This document shows, piece by piece, positions 56,062 to 64,000 of a DNA stretch of 64,000 nucleotides. The notes under the pieces were generated by a model that searched no databases, was not told where the DNA came from, and saw only the letters and a program-made list of their open reading frames with translations. The position numbers were made by a program, and so were the translations under genes. Numbering within the stretch: the first letter of the stretch is position 1; every line of letters starts with the position of its first letter. The DNA is taken from the NCBI RefSeq assembly GCF_014202765.1, contig NZ_JACHHN010000006.1, positions 186,001 through 250,000 of the forward strand. The letters are read 5' to 3'. Origin of the DNA: Silvimonas terrae (GTDB lineage Bacteria > Pseudomonadota > Gammaproteobacteria > Burkholderiales > Chitinibacteraceae).

Positions 56062-57264
56062 TTACCAGTGGCTTTCCCGCTCTGGCGTGGCAGAGATGTA
56101 GTGAATCGACAAATCCGCGCCGTTGTATTCCTCTTCTTCCGTCAGGCGCAGGCCGACGGTTTTTTTCAGCGCGCCGTAGACCAGGAAGCCGCCGGCAAAG
56201 GCAATGGCGATGCCCATGAGCGTGCCGATCAACTGGCTGATCAGACTCACGCCACCCGCGCCGCCCAGCCAGGTCTGGCCGAAAATGCCGGCTGCAATAC
56301 CGCCCCAGGTGCCGCACAGCCCGTGCAGGGGCCATACGCCCAGCACGTCGTCGATCTTCCAGCGGTTTTGCGTGATGGTGAACAGGTAGACAAACATGCC
56401 GCCAGCCATTGCACCGACCACCAGACTACCCAGTGGATGCATGACGTCGCTGCCGGCACAGACGGCCACCAGACCGGCCAGCGGACCATTGTGGATAAAG
56501 CCCGGGTCATTCTTGCCGACAAACATGGCGGCCAGCGTGCCGCCGACCATGGCCATCAGCGAATTCATCGCCACAAGGCCAGAGATGCCAGCAATACGCT
56601 GCGCGCTCATCACGTTAAAACCAAACCAGCCCACAATCAGAATCCACGCGCCCAAAGCCAGGAACGGGATGGATGAAGGCGGGTGCGCGCTGATACCACC
56701 ATCCTTGCGGTAACGGCCTTTGCGGGCACCCAGCAACAACACGGCAGGCAGGGCGATCCAGCCGCCCACAGCGTGGACCACTACTGAACCGGCAAAGTCA
56801 TGGAACTGTGCACCAAAATGGGTCTGTAGCCAGTGCTGCACGCCGTAGTTGCCGTTCCACATCATCCCTTCAAAAAACGGGTAAACAAAGCCGACCAGCA
56901 AGAAGGTGGCCGCCGATTGCGGATGAAACCGGGCGCGCTCGGCAATCCCGCCGGAGATAATGGCGGGGATGGCGGCCGCAAAAGTCAGCAAGAAGAAAAA
57001 CCGCACCAGACCGTAGCCCTGGCCGACATTCAGTTCATGCACCGGCACCAGAAAATGCACGCCATAGGCAATGCCGTAGCCGATGAAGAAATACGCAATG
57101 GCGGATACCGCAAAGTCGGTCAGGATTTTGACGAGCGCATTGACCTGATTCTTCTGGCGTACGGTGCCCAGTTCCAGAAAGGCAAAGCCGGCGTGCATGG
57201 CAAGAATCATGATGGCGCCGAGCAGAATGAACAGCACGTCGCTACTGGCAGGAAATTGATTCAC
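56062..57264 (-). CDS. amt: Ammonium transporter
   Basis: 400-residue Amt/Mep/Rh channel, about 11 transmembrane helices. FLELGTVRQKNQVN, the FEGMMWNGNYGVQHWL stretch, the twin-His region with FAGSVVVHAVGGW and GAWILIVGWFGFNVMSA are characteristic. A GTG at 57264, 6 bases after GGAG, is chosen as start; a TTG at 57300 would add 12 residues and leave only about 20 nt of leader. A sigma-54 promoter lies upstream. No glnK is adjacent. Confidence 0.9.
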   Translation of the reverse strand: MNQFPASSDVLFILLGAIMILAMHAGFAFLELGTVRQKNQVNALVKILTDFAVSAIAYFFIGYGIAYGVHFLVPVHELNVGQGYGLVRFFFLLTFAAAIPAIISGGIAERARFHPQSAATFLLVGFVYPFFEGMMWNGNYGVQHWLQTHFGAQFHDFAGSVVVHAVGGWIALPAVLLLGARKGRYRKDGGISAHPPSSIPFLALGAWILIVGWFGFNVMSAQRIAGISGLVAMNSLMAMVGGTLAAMFVGKNDPGFIHNGPLAGLVAVCAGSDVMHPLGSLVVGAMAGGMFVYLFTITQNRWKIDDVLGVWPLHGLCGTWGGIAAGIFGQTWLGGAGGVSLISQLIGTLMGIAIAFAGGFLVYGALKKTVGLRLTEEEEYNGADLSIHYISATPERESHW

Positions 57265-57330
57265 AAAAAGCTCCACAGAGTCGGGCAGTGCGCGCCTCAA
57301 TGTGGCGCACTTTTATTGGTGTGCACCAAA

Positions 57331-57347
57331 AGCAATCTGTGTGCCAG
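57331..57347 (-). promoter_or_regulatory. Sigma-54 promoter of amt
   Basis: On the minus strand CTGGCAC-ACAGA-TTGCT fits the sigma-54 consensus (TGGCAC-N5-TTGCW) exactly, including GG at -24 and GC at -12. The start point should be near 57320, about 55 nt before the GTG start codon. Confidence 0.88.
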
Positions 57348-57409
57348 TTGTATATGGTCTTGATTGGTTGGGGTATTTCTGATGTACAGGGATAATCCAG
57401 TGCATTTTC

Positions 57410-57426
57410 TGAACCAAAATGGTTCA
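57410..57426. promoter_or_regulatory. NtrC-like activator site upstream of amt
   Basis: TGAACC-AAAAT-GGTTCA has the 6-5-6 form of the NtrC site TGCACC-N5-GGTGCA and is about 98 bases upstream of the predicted start point. A related palindrome TTGGTG-TG-CACCAA overlaps the start region at 57316-57329. Confidence 0.65.
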
Positions 57427-57541
57427 CGCTCTGCTTGCCATAAACAAACAATGCACCGAATTAATGCGTTGTGCGGAAGTGGCGTTCTTTATGGGGGCGT
57501 TTTGCGTGAGGTGCATCCCCAAACGCCCGATTTTTGGGCGG

Positions 57542-58438
57542 TCAGCCCCCGTTGGCGATTCCGGCGACTACTTGCCCGGTTGGGACCGCCAGGGCGCCAG
57601 ACAGGCAATGGCCGGTTTGGTCGTCAAAGAAGAAGTCCGGTTCAAATTCGCGCAGGAACGGGCCTTTTTCCAGTCCGCCCAGAAACATGGCTTCATCGAC
57701 CTCAATTTGCCAGTCCATCAAAGTGCGGATGGCGCGTTCATGCGCTGGTGCGCTGCGGGCGGTGACCAGCGCCGTGCGTAAACGTACCGGCGCGTCAGCG
57801 CGTTGTAGACGGTGCAGGGCCTCAAGCAGGGGCTTGAACGGGCCGGGCGGTAATGGCCGGGTGACATGGGTGCGTTCGTGCCGCTGAAATTCCGAGAGAC
57901 CGCCTTGCTGGTAAATGCGCTCGGCCTCATCTGAGAACAATACGGCGTCGCCATCAAACGCAATGCGGATTTCAGTGGGGTGACGACCCGCTGCATGCAC
58001 GGATTGCGGGTACACCCGGGCGGCAGGAAAGCCCGCGGCCAGCGCGTCGCGCACATCGGCTTCGTTCATCGACAAGAACAGGTTGGCGTGCAGTGCGTTC
58101 AGATACTTGAAGGGGGGACGGCCCTGCGTGAATACGCCGCGTTCCAGGGTTAGCCCGTGGTGTTCGGCAGAACGAAACGCCCGTAATCCGCTGACCGGGT
58201 CATTGCGCGAGAGGATGACGACTTCGACGCGGTGGGTGTTGCCATCGTTCAAGGCCAGCAGCTTCTGTACCAGTGCGTAGGCCACGCCGGGGTTGGCCGG
58301 TTGGTCCAGCAGTTTGAGCTGGAGCGCTTTGTAAGCTGAGGCATCACCTGATTCAAACAGCGTGTTTTCAGATTCAAAATCGAACAGTGCGCGCGATGAA
58401 ATGGCAACGACCAACTGGTTGGCCAGAGAGTAAGGCAT
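57542..58438 (-). CDS. Cytosolic 5'-nucleotidase (cN-I family)
   Basis: 298-residue HAD-like nucleotidase of the NT5C1 type. ISSRALFDFESEN near the start, VVILSRNDPVSGLRAFRS (about residues 73-90), the DxD motif AFDGDAVLFSDEAE (about 159-172) and FFFDDQTGHC (about 268-277) are the conserved blocks. Probably dephosphorylates nucleoside 5'-monophosphates. A small hairpin CGCCC...GGGCG overlaps its stop and may be the terminator. Confidence 0.87.
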   Translation of the reverse strand: MPYSLANQLVVAISSRALFDFESENTLFESGDASAYKALQLKLLDQPANPGVAYALVQKLLALNDGNTHRVEVVILSRNDPVSGLRAFRSAEHHGLTLERGVFTQGRPPFKYLNALHANLFLSMNEADVRDALAAGFPAARVYPQSVHAAGRHPTEIRIAFDGDAVLFSDEAERIYQQGGLSEFQRHERTHVTRPLPPGPFKPLLEALHRLQRADAPVRLRTALVTARSAPAHERAIRTLMDWQIEVDEAMFLGGLEKGPFLREFEPDFFFDDQTGHCLSGALAVPTGQVVAGIANGG

Positions 58439-58700
58439 TGCAACCCCAAAAATGGCTCATGAACGGTGTTTGCATCATAACCGGATGCCCGGTTTGTATC
58501 TGCGGGTTTTCATGTGTAAAGAATGCGAAAAACCGTGAACCGGACGTCGCATCCGCTGCTCCAAGCAGTTGAAAAGGCGTAGATTCAGGGGTGTGAGCTA
58601 CACCCTGGTGCGTTACCCCGCATCGGGCACAAAATAGCAATACCGGCGCCATGAGCGTACGGAAACAATATGCAGCCACGTGCTGCAAGTGAGTGGGAAA

Positions 58701-59384
58701 ATGAAAAAAGTCGTTCTGTTGATCAGTTTTGCCGGCATGGCCGGTCTGGCACAGGCTGCTGAATATGGCCGCGTGATCAATACCACGCCCGTAGTGCAGC
58801 AGGTGTCGGTACCGCAACAACAATGCTGGGATGAACAAGTCCAGGTGCAACAGCCACGGACGTATGGCGGCGCGTTGCTGGGCGGCATCTTTGGCGGCTT
58901 GCTGGGTAATACCGTGGGTCATGGCAACGGCAATGTCGCAGCGACGGCCGCTGGCGCAGTGGTCGGTGCACTGGCCGGTGACAGTATCGCCAACCAGAAT
59001 GCCGGGGTATCTACCCAGAACGTACGTCGTTGTTCCACTACGCAAACCATGCAGCAACGCACTGTCGGTTACGATGTCACGTATGAATATGCCGGTCAGC
59101 GCTACACCACGCGTATGGCTTACGATCCGGGCCGCGAAGTCCCGATCACCATCGGCGTAGATGGCGGCTCTGCCGCCCCGCAAGCGCCGGTAACAACAGC
59201 GACCACCACGTATGTAGATCAACCGCAGACCGTGGTGGTTCAGCAGCCACAAGTGGTTTATCAGACCGCGCCCGTGGTGGTGGCGGCCCCTCTGATCTAT
59301 CCGGCGCTGTCCATCAACTACGGTTACTACCGGGGTTGGGGCGGCGGTTGGGGCTACCGTGGTGGCGGCTACTGGCACCACTAA
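58701..59384 (+). CDS. Glycine-zipper 2TM domain exported protein
   Basis: 227 residues with a signal peptide ending at LAQAAEY (about residue 19). Glycine-zipper segment GGALLGGIFGGLLGNTVGHGNGNVAATAAGAVVGALAGDSI (about 55-95), a YDVTYEYAGQRYTTRMAYDPG beta segment (about 126-146) and a Gly/Trp/Tyr-rich C terminus. Relatives (SlyB/RcpX-like) are outer-membrane or periplasmic. No lipobox Cys. Function unknown. Confidence 0.85.
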   Translation: MKKVVLLISFAGMAGLAQAAEYGRVINTTPVVQQVSVPQQQCWDEQVQVQQPRTYGGALLGGIFGGLLGNTVGHGNGNVAATAAGAVVGALAGDSIANQNAGVSTQNVRRCSTTQTMQQRTVGYDVTYEYAGQRYTTRMAYDPGREVPITIGVDGGSAAPQAPVTTATTTYVDQPQTVVVQQPQVVYQTAPVVVAAPLIYPALSINYGYYRGWGGGWGYRGGGYWHH

Positions 59385-59400
59385 GCGCCCAGGCGCAGGC

Positions 59401-59433
59401 AATAAAAAACCCCGCATTGCGGGGTTTTTTATT
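59401..59433. terminator. Bidirectional terminator between glycine-zipper gene and grxD
   Basis: AATAAAAAACCCCGC-ATT-GCGGGGTTTTTTATT, a perfect 15-bp stem with T-runs in both directions between convergent genes. Confidence 0.95.
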
Positions 59434-59464
59434 GGGCGTGATACGGGTCAATCGGCCCAGCGCA

Positions 59465-59773
59465 TCAGCCTTGTTGCAGCATCTGTTGCAGTTCACCCGA
59501 GCTGAACAGTTCACGCATGATGTCAGAGCCACCCACAAACTCGCCCTTGATGTACAACTGCGGAATGGTCGGCCAGTTGGAGTATTCCTTGATGCCCTGG
59601 CGTACGTCTGCGTCGGCCAGCACATTCACGGCGACAAAATCAGCGCCAAGGTTTTTCAGAATGCTCACGGCGGCGGAAGAAAAACCGCACTGCGGAAAGG
59701 TCGGAGTGCCTTTCATGAACAGCACGACCTGGTTTTCGGTCACGGTCTGACGGATGGATTCCTGGATGCTCAT
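59465..59773 (-). CDS. grxD: Monothiol glutaredoxin, Grx4 type
   Basis: 102 residues with the CGFS active site in MKGTPTFPQCGFSSAAV (about residues 21-37), the TVP-type segment WPTIPQLYIKGEFVGGSDI and a GG motif that binds glutathione. CGFS glutaredoxins carry 2Fe-2S clusters. Downstream of prmC on the same strand; prmC-grxD adjacency is common. Confidence 0.95.
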   Translation of the reverse strand: MSIQESIRQTVTENQVVLFMKGTPTFPQCGFSSAAVSILKNLGADFVAVNVLADADVRQGIKEYSNWPTIPQLYIKGEFVGGSDIMRELFSSGELQQMLQQG

Positions 59774-59850
59774 TGGAGACTCGCTGTGTGTTGCGGCGCG
59801 GCCAGGCGCCTTTAACTGATTAATTTACTCGGGTATTTTACGCCTTGAGT

Positions 59851-60660
59851 TCAAGCCGGGGCAAGCCCACCACTGACCCGGTCCATGCCGGCAATATCCT
59901 GCCAGGTTTGTACAGCGGTAAACCCTGCCGCTTCCAGCAGATCGCGTGCGGCCAGACCCTGATCAAAGCCGTGTTCAAACAGCAACCAGCCGCCGGGTAA
60001 CAAGCGGCTGACTGCACCGTTGATGATCTGCCGGATATGAACCAGCCCGTCGGCTTCGTCCGTGAGCGCAGAACGGGGCTCAAAGCGCAGATCACCTTGC
60101 TGCAGGTGCGGATCGTCTTGTTCGATATACGGCGGGTTGGACACAATCAGCGCAAACTTTTCATCGGCCAGCGCGTTGTACCAGTCGCTCTGGAGTACGC
60201 TCACTTGCGGTGCCAGTCGGGCCGCGTTGCCACGGGCGATGTGTAACGCCGCCTCAGAGACATCCAGTGCGGTGACGTGCGCGTCCGGGCGTTCATGGGC
60301 CAAGGTGATGGCAATAATGCCGCTGCCCGTGCCCAGATCAACCACCGCGCCACCTTGCGGCAAGCGCTCCAGTGCCAGATCAACCAGCAGTTCGGTGTCC
60401 GGTCGCGGAATCAACACCCCGGGGCCGACATTGAAGGTCAGGCTATAAAACTCTTTCTCACCCAGCAAATAGGCCACTGGCTCACCCGCGCGCCGCCGTG
60501 CTGCCAGCATGGAAAAGCGCTCGACAAAGGCGGGGTCTGCCGCGTCATCACCGTGGGTGATCAGAAACGCGCGGTTGTATCCGCCCAAATGGTGAAACAG
60601 GGCGTAGATGTCAGGGCGGTCAAGGCCGCTGTCGCGGGCCAGTTCTTGATACGTGGGCAT
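59851..60660 (-). CDS. prmC: Release factor glutamine methyltransferase PrmC
   Basis: 269 residues. Methylates the GGQ glutamine of release factors. N-terminal helical domain (about 1-70), SAM motif I VVDLGTGSGIIAITLA (about 107-122) and the catalytic NPPY (IVSNPPYIEQ, about 176-185). The start at 60660 fits the family N terminus; an ATG at 60678 is possible and neither has a good SD. Usually found behind prfA, which is not here. Confidence 0.93.
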   Translation of the reverse strand: MPTYQELARDSGLDRPDIYALFHHLGGYNRAFLITHGDDAADPAFVERFSMLAARRRAGEPVAYLLGEKEFYSLTFNVGPGVLIPRPDTELLVDLALERLPQGGAVVDLGTGSGIIAITLAHERPDAHVTALDVSEAALHIARGNAARLAPQVSVLQSDWYNALADEKFALIVSNPPYIEQDDPHLQQGDLRFEPRSALTDEADGLVHIRQIINGAVSRLLPGGWLLFEHGFDQGLAARDLLEAAGFTAVQTWQDIAGMDRVSGGLAPA

Positions 60661-60752
60661 ATTGGCAGTGTAGAGCATTTACCAGACTGCCAGCCAGGCG
60701 GTGTGGGCGGGCTTCTCTTATAATGCGCGCGGTACCCTTGCAGGATGACTCC

Positions 60753-61712
60753 ATGCTCACCGCTTATGGTTTTGTAGACAAACGGCTGCGGCCGGTGCCG
60801 GTGGAATCGGCCGAAGACTTGCTCCGCCCGGATGTGGTGTGGATCGACTCGGTCGAGCCCAACGAGCACGAGCGCGCCCTGCTACAAGACGTGTTCCGCC
60901 TGAAACTTGACGATGAAGAGGTGGAAGATATCGAGGATTCTGCCCGCTGCTTTGTCGATGAGGCCGGGATTCATCTCAATTCATTCTTCTTGCATCAGCA
61001 TCATGACGGCGCAGAAGTGGTTACGGTCTCTTTTTTACTGAATGAGGGCCGCCTGCTGAGCATCCGGAACGAAGAACTGGCCGCCTTTCGCTTGTTCCGC
61101 ATGCGCGCCCGTATGCAGGTGGATTTTGTGCGAACTGCCGAGGACGTTTTGCTGTCCATTTATGATGTGGCAGTGGAATACGCCGCCGACGTGCTGGAAG
61201 GGGTGTATGCCGACCTCGACAAAGTCAGCCGGCGCGTGTTGAACCGCAATGCGGTTATGACCGATGCTGCCATGGCCGATACCGTGGCCGACATCGCCGC
61301 GCAGGAAGACTTGAACGGCAAGGTGCGGCTGGACTTGATGGATACCCGCCGCTCACTCTCGTTCTTGCTGCGTTGCCGGGTATTGCAGCAAACGCAGGAA
61401 GAAGACCTGCGGGAAGTCTTGCGAGACCTGGAGTCGCTGAACAACCACACGGCGTTTTTGTTCGACAAGATCAACTTCTTGATGGACGCCGTGATGGGGC
61501 TGATCAACCTGCAGCAGAACAAGATCATCAAGATATTTTCGATTGCCGCCGTCGTGTTCCTGCCGCCGACCGTCATTGCCAGTATCTACGGCATGAATTT
61601 TGGCGAAATGCCGGAATTGCAGTGGCACCTGGGCTACCCGTTTGCGCTGGTGCTGATGGTGCTGTCGGGTATTGCACCTTATTGGTTCTTTAAGCGCAAG
61701 GGATGGTTGTAA
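60753..61712 (+). CDS. corA: Magnesium/cobalt transporter CorA
   Basis: 319 residues. Large N-terminal cytoplasmic funnel, then two C-terminal transmembrane helices with the signature YGMNFGEMPEL between them (about residues 282-292). Homopentameric divalent cation channel. The start at 60753 has AGGA 8 bases upstream; an earlier ATG at 60723 lies before it. Divergent from prmC. Confidence 0.95.
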   Translation: MLTAYGFVDKRLRPVPVESAEDLLRPDVVWIDSVEPNEHERALLQDVFRLKLDDEEVEDIEDSARCFVDEAGIHLNSFFLHQHHDGAEVVTVSFLLNEGRLLSIRNEELAAFRLFRMRARMQVDFVRTAEDVLLSIYDVAVEYAADVLEGVYADLDKVSRRVLNRNAVMTDAAMADTVADIAAQEDLNGKVRLDLMDTRRSLSFLLRCRVLQQTQEEDLREVLRDLESLNNHTAFLFDKINFLMDAVMGLINLQQNKIIKIFSIAAVVFLPPTVIASIYGMNFGEMPELQWHLGYPFALVLMVLSGIAPYWFFKRKGWL

Positions 61713-61770
61713 AGTGTTGGCGGCTGTGGTGCTTGAGGTGGGGCGGGGTAAGCCCGCCGCTGGCGGGCGA

Positions 61771-61812
61771 CTGGATTCCGGCTCAAGGGAGCCGCCGAGG
61801 ACCGGAATGACG
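61771..61812. repeat. CGTCATTCCGG palindrome carrying the 14-base module
   Basis: Reverse-oriented palindrome CTGGATTCCGGCTCAAGG...CCGGAATGACG whose loop is lengthened by GGAGCCGCCGAGGA (61788-61801), the reverse complement of a variant of the module at 47350 and 15408. Confidence 0.75.
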
Positions 61813-61837
61813 AAGCATTGGAACGCGTATTGAATTG

Positions 61838-62063
<226 letters not shown>

Positions 62064-62180
62064 AAGACTTTTCCTGGCACCCCGCGACGCACGCACTAGA
62101 TGAAACATCCTCATCCGGGTTGTATTATCGATGTGCCGCCCGCATTTCTGGCTGACGCTGTTTTAGACGAGTGTTCTCCC

Positions 62181-63479
62181 ATGACCGTTCCGCACCTCAC
62201 CACCGCGCTGTCTGGCCCCTTGCTGGATCTGGAGCGCCGCATTCTCTCGGCCCAGCCGGAAATCGAACACTGGTTCCGCAATCAGTGGCAAGAGTCCACG
62301 CCGCCGTTCTACGGCTCGGTGGATTTGCGCAATGCCGGCTACAAACTGGCACCCGTGGACATGAACCTGTTCCCGGGCGGCTTCAACAACCTCAATCCGG
62401 AATTCCACCCGCTGGGTGTCCAGGCCGTGATGACGGCGCTGGAAAACATGTGTCCGGATGCACGCCGCGTGCTGTTGATTCCGGAAAACCACACCCGCAA
62501 CACCTTCTACCTGCAAAACGTCGCTGCGCTGACCCGCATCATGAAGATGGCCGGGCTGGTGGTGCGTCTGGGTACCTTCAACCCGGAAATCACTGAACCG
62601 ACGACGTTTGATCTGCCGGATGGCCAGAAGCTGACGCTGGAGCCGCTGGTACGCAATGGCAACCGGGTGGGTCTGGCTGGATTCGATCCGTGTGCGGTGC
62701 TGTTGAATAACGATCTTTCCGCCGGTATTCCAGACATTCTGGATGGCGTAGAGCAAATTGTGGTGCCGCCGCCGCACGCCGGCTGGGCTGTGCGCCGTAA
62801 AACCACCCACTTTGCCGCCTATGACGGTGTGGCCGCAGACTTTGCCAAACTGATCGGCATTGATCCGTGGACCATCAATCCGTATTTCGCCCATGTCGAC
62901 GGTCTGGATTTCCACGCCCGCGCTGGCGAAGAACAACTGGCCGATGCGGTGAACAGCACGCTGGCCAAAATCCGCGTCAAGTACAAGGAACATGGCATTG
63001 ATCACGAGCCGTTTGTGATCGTCAAAGCCAACGCCGGTACGTATGGCATGGGCATCATGAGCGTGAAGTCGGCAGATGAGGTGATTGGCCTCAATCGCAA
63101 GCAACGCAACAAGATGTCGGTCATCAAGGAAGGCCTGGAAGTGCACGATGTGATCGTGCAGGAAGGCGTGCCGACGTTTGAAAGCATCAACGACGCTGTG
63201 GCCGAACCTGTGGTGTACATGATCGACCGCTTTGTGGTCGGTGGTTTCTACCGCGTGCACACTGGCCGTGGCCCGGAAGAAAACCTGAATGCGCCTGGCA
63301 TGCATTTCGAGCCACTGGCCTTTGCCTCGCCGTGTACCACGCCAGATTGCGATGGCGCGCCGGATAGTGCCCCCAACCGCTTCTACTCTTACGGTGTGGT
63401 AGCGCGGCTGGCGCTGTTGGCGGCCTCGCATGAAATTGAAGCGACTGCGCCAGAGCCGCTGCTGTCATTTGCGGCCTGA
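62181..63479 (+). CDS. gshA: Glutamate-cysteine ligase
   Basis: 432 residues of the Acidithiobacillus-type GshA family found in many betaproteobacteria, unrelated in sequence to E. coli GshA. First step of glutathione synthesis. Family segments include DLRNAGYKLAPVDMNLFPGGFNNLN (about 45-70), PENHTRNTFYL, FVIVKANAGTYGMGIMSV and YGVVARLALLAASHEIEAT. The start at 62181 is preferred because the family N terminus (LDLERRI) follows closely; upstream codons are unsupported. gshB follows after 80 bases. Confidence 0.92.
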   Translation: MTVPHLTTALSGPLLDLERRILSAQPEIEHWFRNQWQESTPPFYGSVDLRNAGYKLAPVDMNLFPGGFNNLNPEFHPLGVQAVMTALENMCPDARRVLLIPENHTRNTFYLQNVAALTRIMKMAGLVVRLGTFNPEITEPTTFDLPDGQKLTLEPLVRNGNRVGLAGFDPCAVLLNNDLSAGIPDILDGVEQIVVPPPHAGWAVRRKTTHFAAYDGVAADFAKLIGIDPWTINPYFAHVDGLDFHARAGEEQLADAVNSTLAKIRVKYKEHGIDHEPFVIVKANAGTYGMGIMSVKSADEVIGLNRKQRNKMSVIKEGLEVHDVIVQEGVPTFESINDAVAEPVVYMIDRFVVGGFYRVHTGRGPEENLNAPGMHFEPLAFASPCTTPDCDGAPDSAPNRFYSYGVVARLALLAASHEIEATAPEPLLSFAA

Positions 63480-63488
63480 TGTACTGAC

Positions 63489-63516
63489 ACAATGAGGCGG
63501 GAAACCGCCTCATTGT
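63489..63516. repeat. Hairpin between gshA and gshB
   Basis: ACAATGAGGCGG-GAAA-CCGCCTCATTGT, a perfect 12-bp stem with a GNRA-type loop and no T-run. It may be a processing or attenuation site within the gsh operon rather than a full terminator. Confidence 0.7.
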
Positions 63517-63559
63517 CTATCGAACTGCCCTTTGTTATTACTTGTCTGGAACGCCGGAT

Positions 63560-64000
63560 ATGTCCACACGCCTGCTTGTCATTGCTGATCCCGTTGCCGG
63601 TTTCAAAATCCACAAAGATTCCACCTATGCCATGCTGCGTGAAGCCAACAAGCGCGGTTGGGAGTTGTGGATCACGCTGGCCGATGACATGCGCGTGCAG
63701 AACGGCATGGTGCAAACTGCCGCACAACGGCTGACATTCACGGCAACACAAGAATACAAACACTGGTTTGAGCTGGCCGAACCGCAGCATCTGGCGCTCA
63801 AAGACTTTAGCGCTGTGCTGATGCGCAAAGACCCGCCGTTTGATCAGCAATATCTGTATGCCACGCATCTGCTGACCCTGGCGGAAGCCCAAGGCGCGCG
63901 CGTGTTTAACCCGGGCCAGACACTGCGGGATTACAACGAAAAACTGGCTATCCTCAAACACCCGCAATTCACCGCGCCGACCCTGGTGACCCAACGTGCC
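63560..64000 (+). CDS. gshB: Glutathione synthetase, N-terminal part
   Basis: 147 codons are present and the frame is open at the window edge; no stop is seen. The start STRLLVIADPVAGFKIHKDSTYAMLREANKRGWELWI, the VLMRKDPPFDQQYLYATHLL segment (about residues 86-105) and LRDYNEKLAILKHP are GshB prokaryotic-type. Joins glycine to gamma-glutamylcysteine. The ATP-grasp domain lies beyond the window. Confidence 0.93.
   Translation, partial: MSTRLLVIADPVAGFKIHKDSTYAMLREANKRGWELWITLADDMRVQNGMVQTAAQRLTFTATQEYKHWFELAEPQHLALKDFSAVLMRKDPPFDQQYLYATHLLTLAEAQGARVFNPGQTLRDYNEKLAILKHPQFTAPTLVTQRA

Overview
The window is about 60% GC, gene-dense and bacterial. Gene content points to a betaproteobacterium of the order Neisseriales, probably a chitin- and glucan-degrading member near Silvimonas/Chitinibacteraceae. 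Reasons are the SPOR-dsbA pair, oxygen-independent ubiquinone genes ubiU-ubiV-ubiT, the Acidithiobacillus-type GshA followed by gshB, an exported GH20 hexosaminidase, and intergenic repeats of the form ATTCCC-N8-GGGAAT that resemble the neisserial dRS3 repeat. The genus is an inference. I see no rRNA, tRNA, CRISPR array, prophage or intact insertion sequence.

Layout. 1-9.3 kb: GNAT acetyltransferase and argH, SPOR protein and dsbA, the ubiUVT operon, a PfkB kinase, a patatin-like protein and rsuA. 9.3-15.1 kb: a UDG-like protein, then marR and a tripartite drug efflux set (outer-membrane factor, emrA, emrB). 15.8-18.6 kb: an Xre/RES toxin-antitoxin pair and a divergent lysR / NTF2-like pair. 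19.4-28.2 kb: an alpha-glucoside locus with a LacI regulator, GH13 alpha-glucosidase and MalK, MalE, MalF, MalG, with two copies of a LacI-type operator in front of the glucosidase. 29-33.6 kb: creA, slyX, gpmA, a periplasmic 5'-nucleotidase and degV. 33.9-40.4 kb: gluconate kinase and permease, then a D-amino-acid cluster (PLP deaminase, RpiR regulator, N-acyl-D-amino-acid deacylase, RidA). 40.9-51.9 kb: GH20 enzyme, ferredoxin, sulfate-binding protein, 1-Cys peroxiredoxin, EAL protein, hydrolase, aldo/keto reductase, MFS exporter and a CBS/CorC protein. 52-64 kb: a tiny secreted peptide, hemB, dadA with a divergent lrp, a nitroreductase, an ammonium transporter with a clear sigma-54 promoter, a cytosolic 5'-nucleotidase, a glycine-zipper protein, prmC-grxD, corA, gshA and the 5' part of gshB.

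The most unusual content is in the intergenic DNA. Five copies (both orientations, roughly 15.3, 18.8, 28.5, 47.4 and 61.8 kb) of a 230-330 bp element share three successive hairpins whose stems change in a compensatory way between copies, a conserved A-rich linker, a subfamily-specific body, and at the same 3' end a short tandem repeat that differs in unit and copy number. A 14-bp module is inserted symmetrically in both arms of one copy's hairpin and also occurs in the loops of two members of the unrelated dRS3-like repeats. Three other short palindromic repeat families fill the remaining gaps, including inverted pairs between convergent genes and a 200-bp tandem duplication. I regard this element family as the best candidate for something not properly described.

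Regulatory sites readable here include a MarR operator lying in the spacer of a promoter that may give a leaderless mRNA, paired Xre operators, LacI, GntR-like, RpiR, LysR and Lrp-type palindromes, and a sigma-54 plus NtrC-like arrangement at amt.
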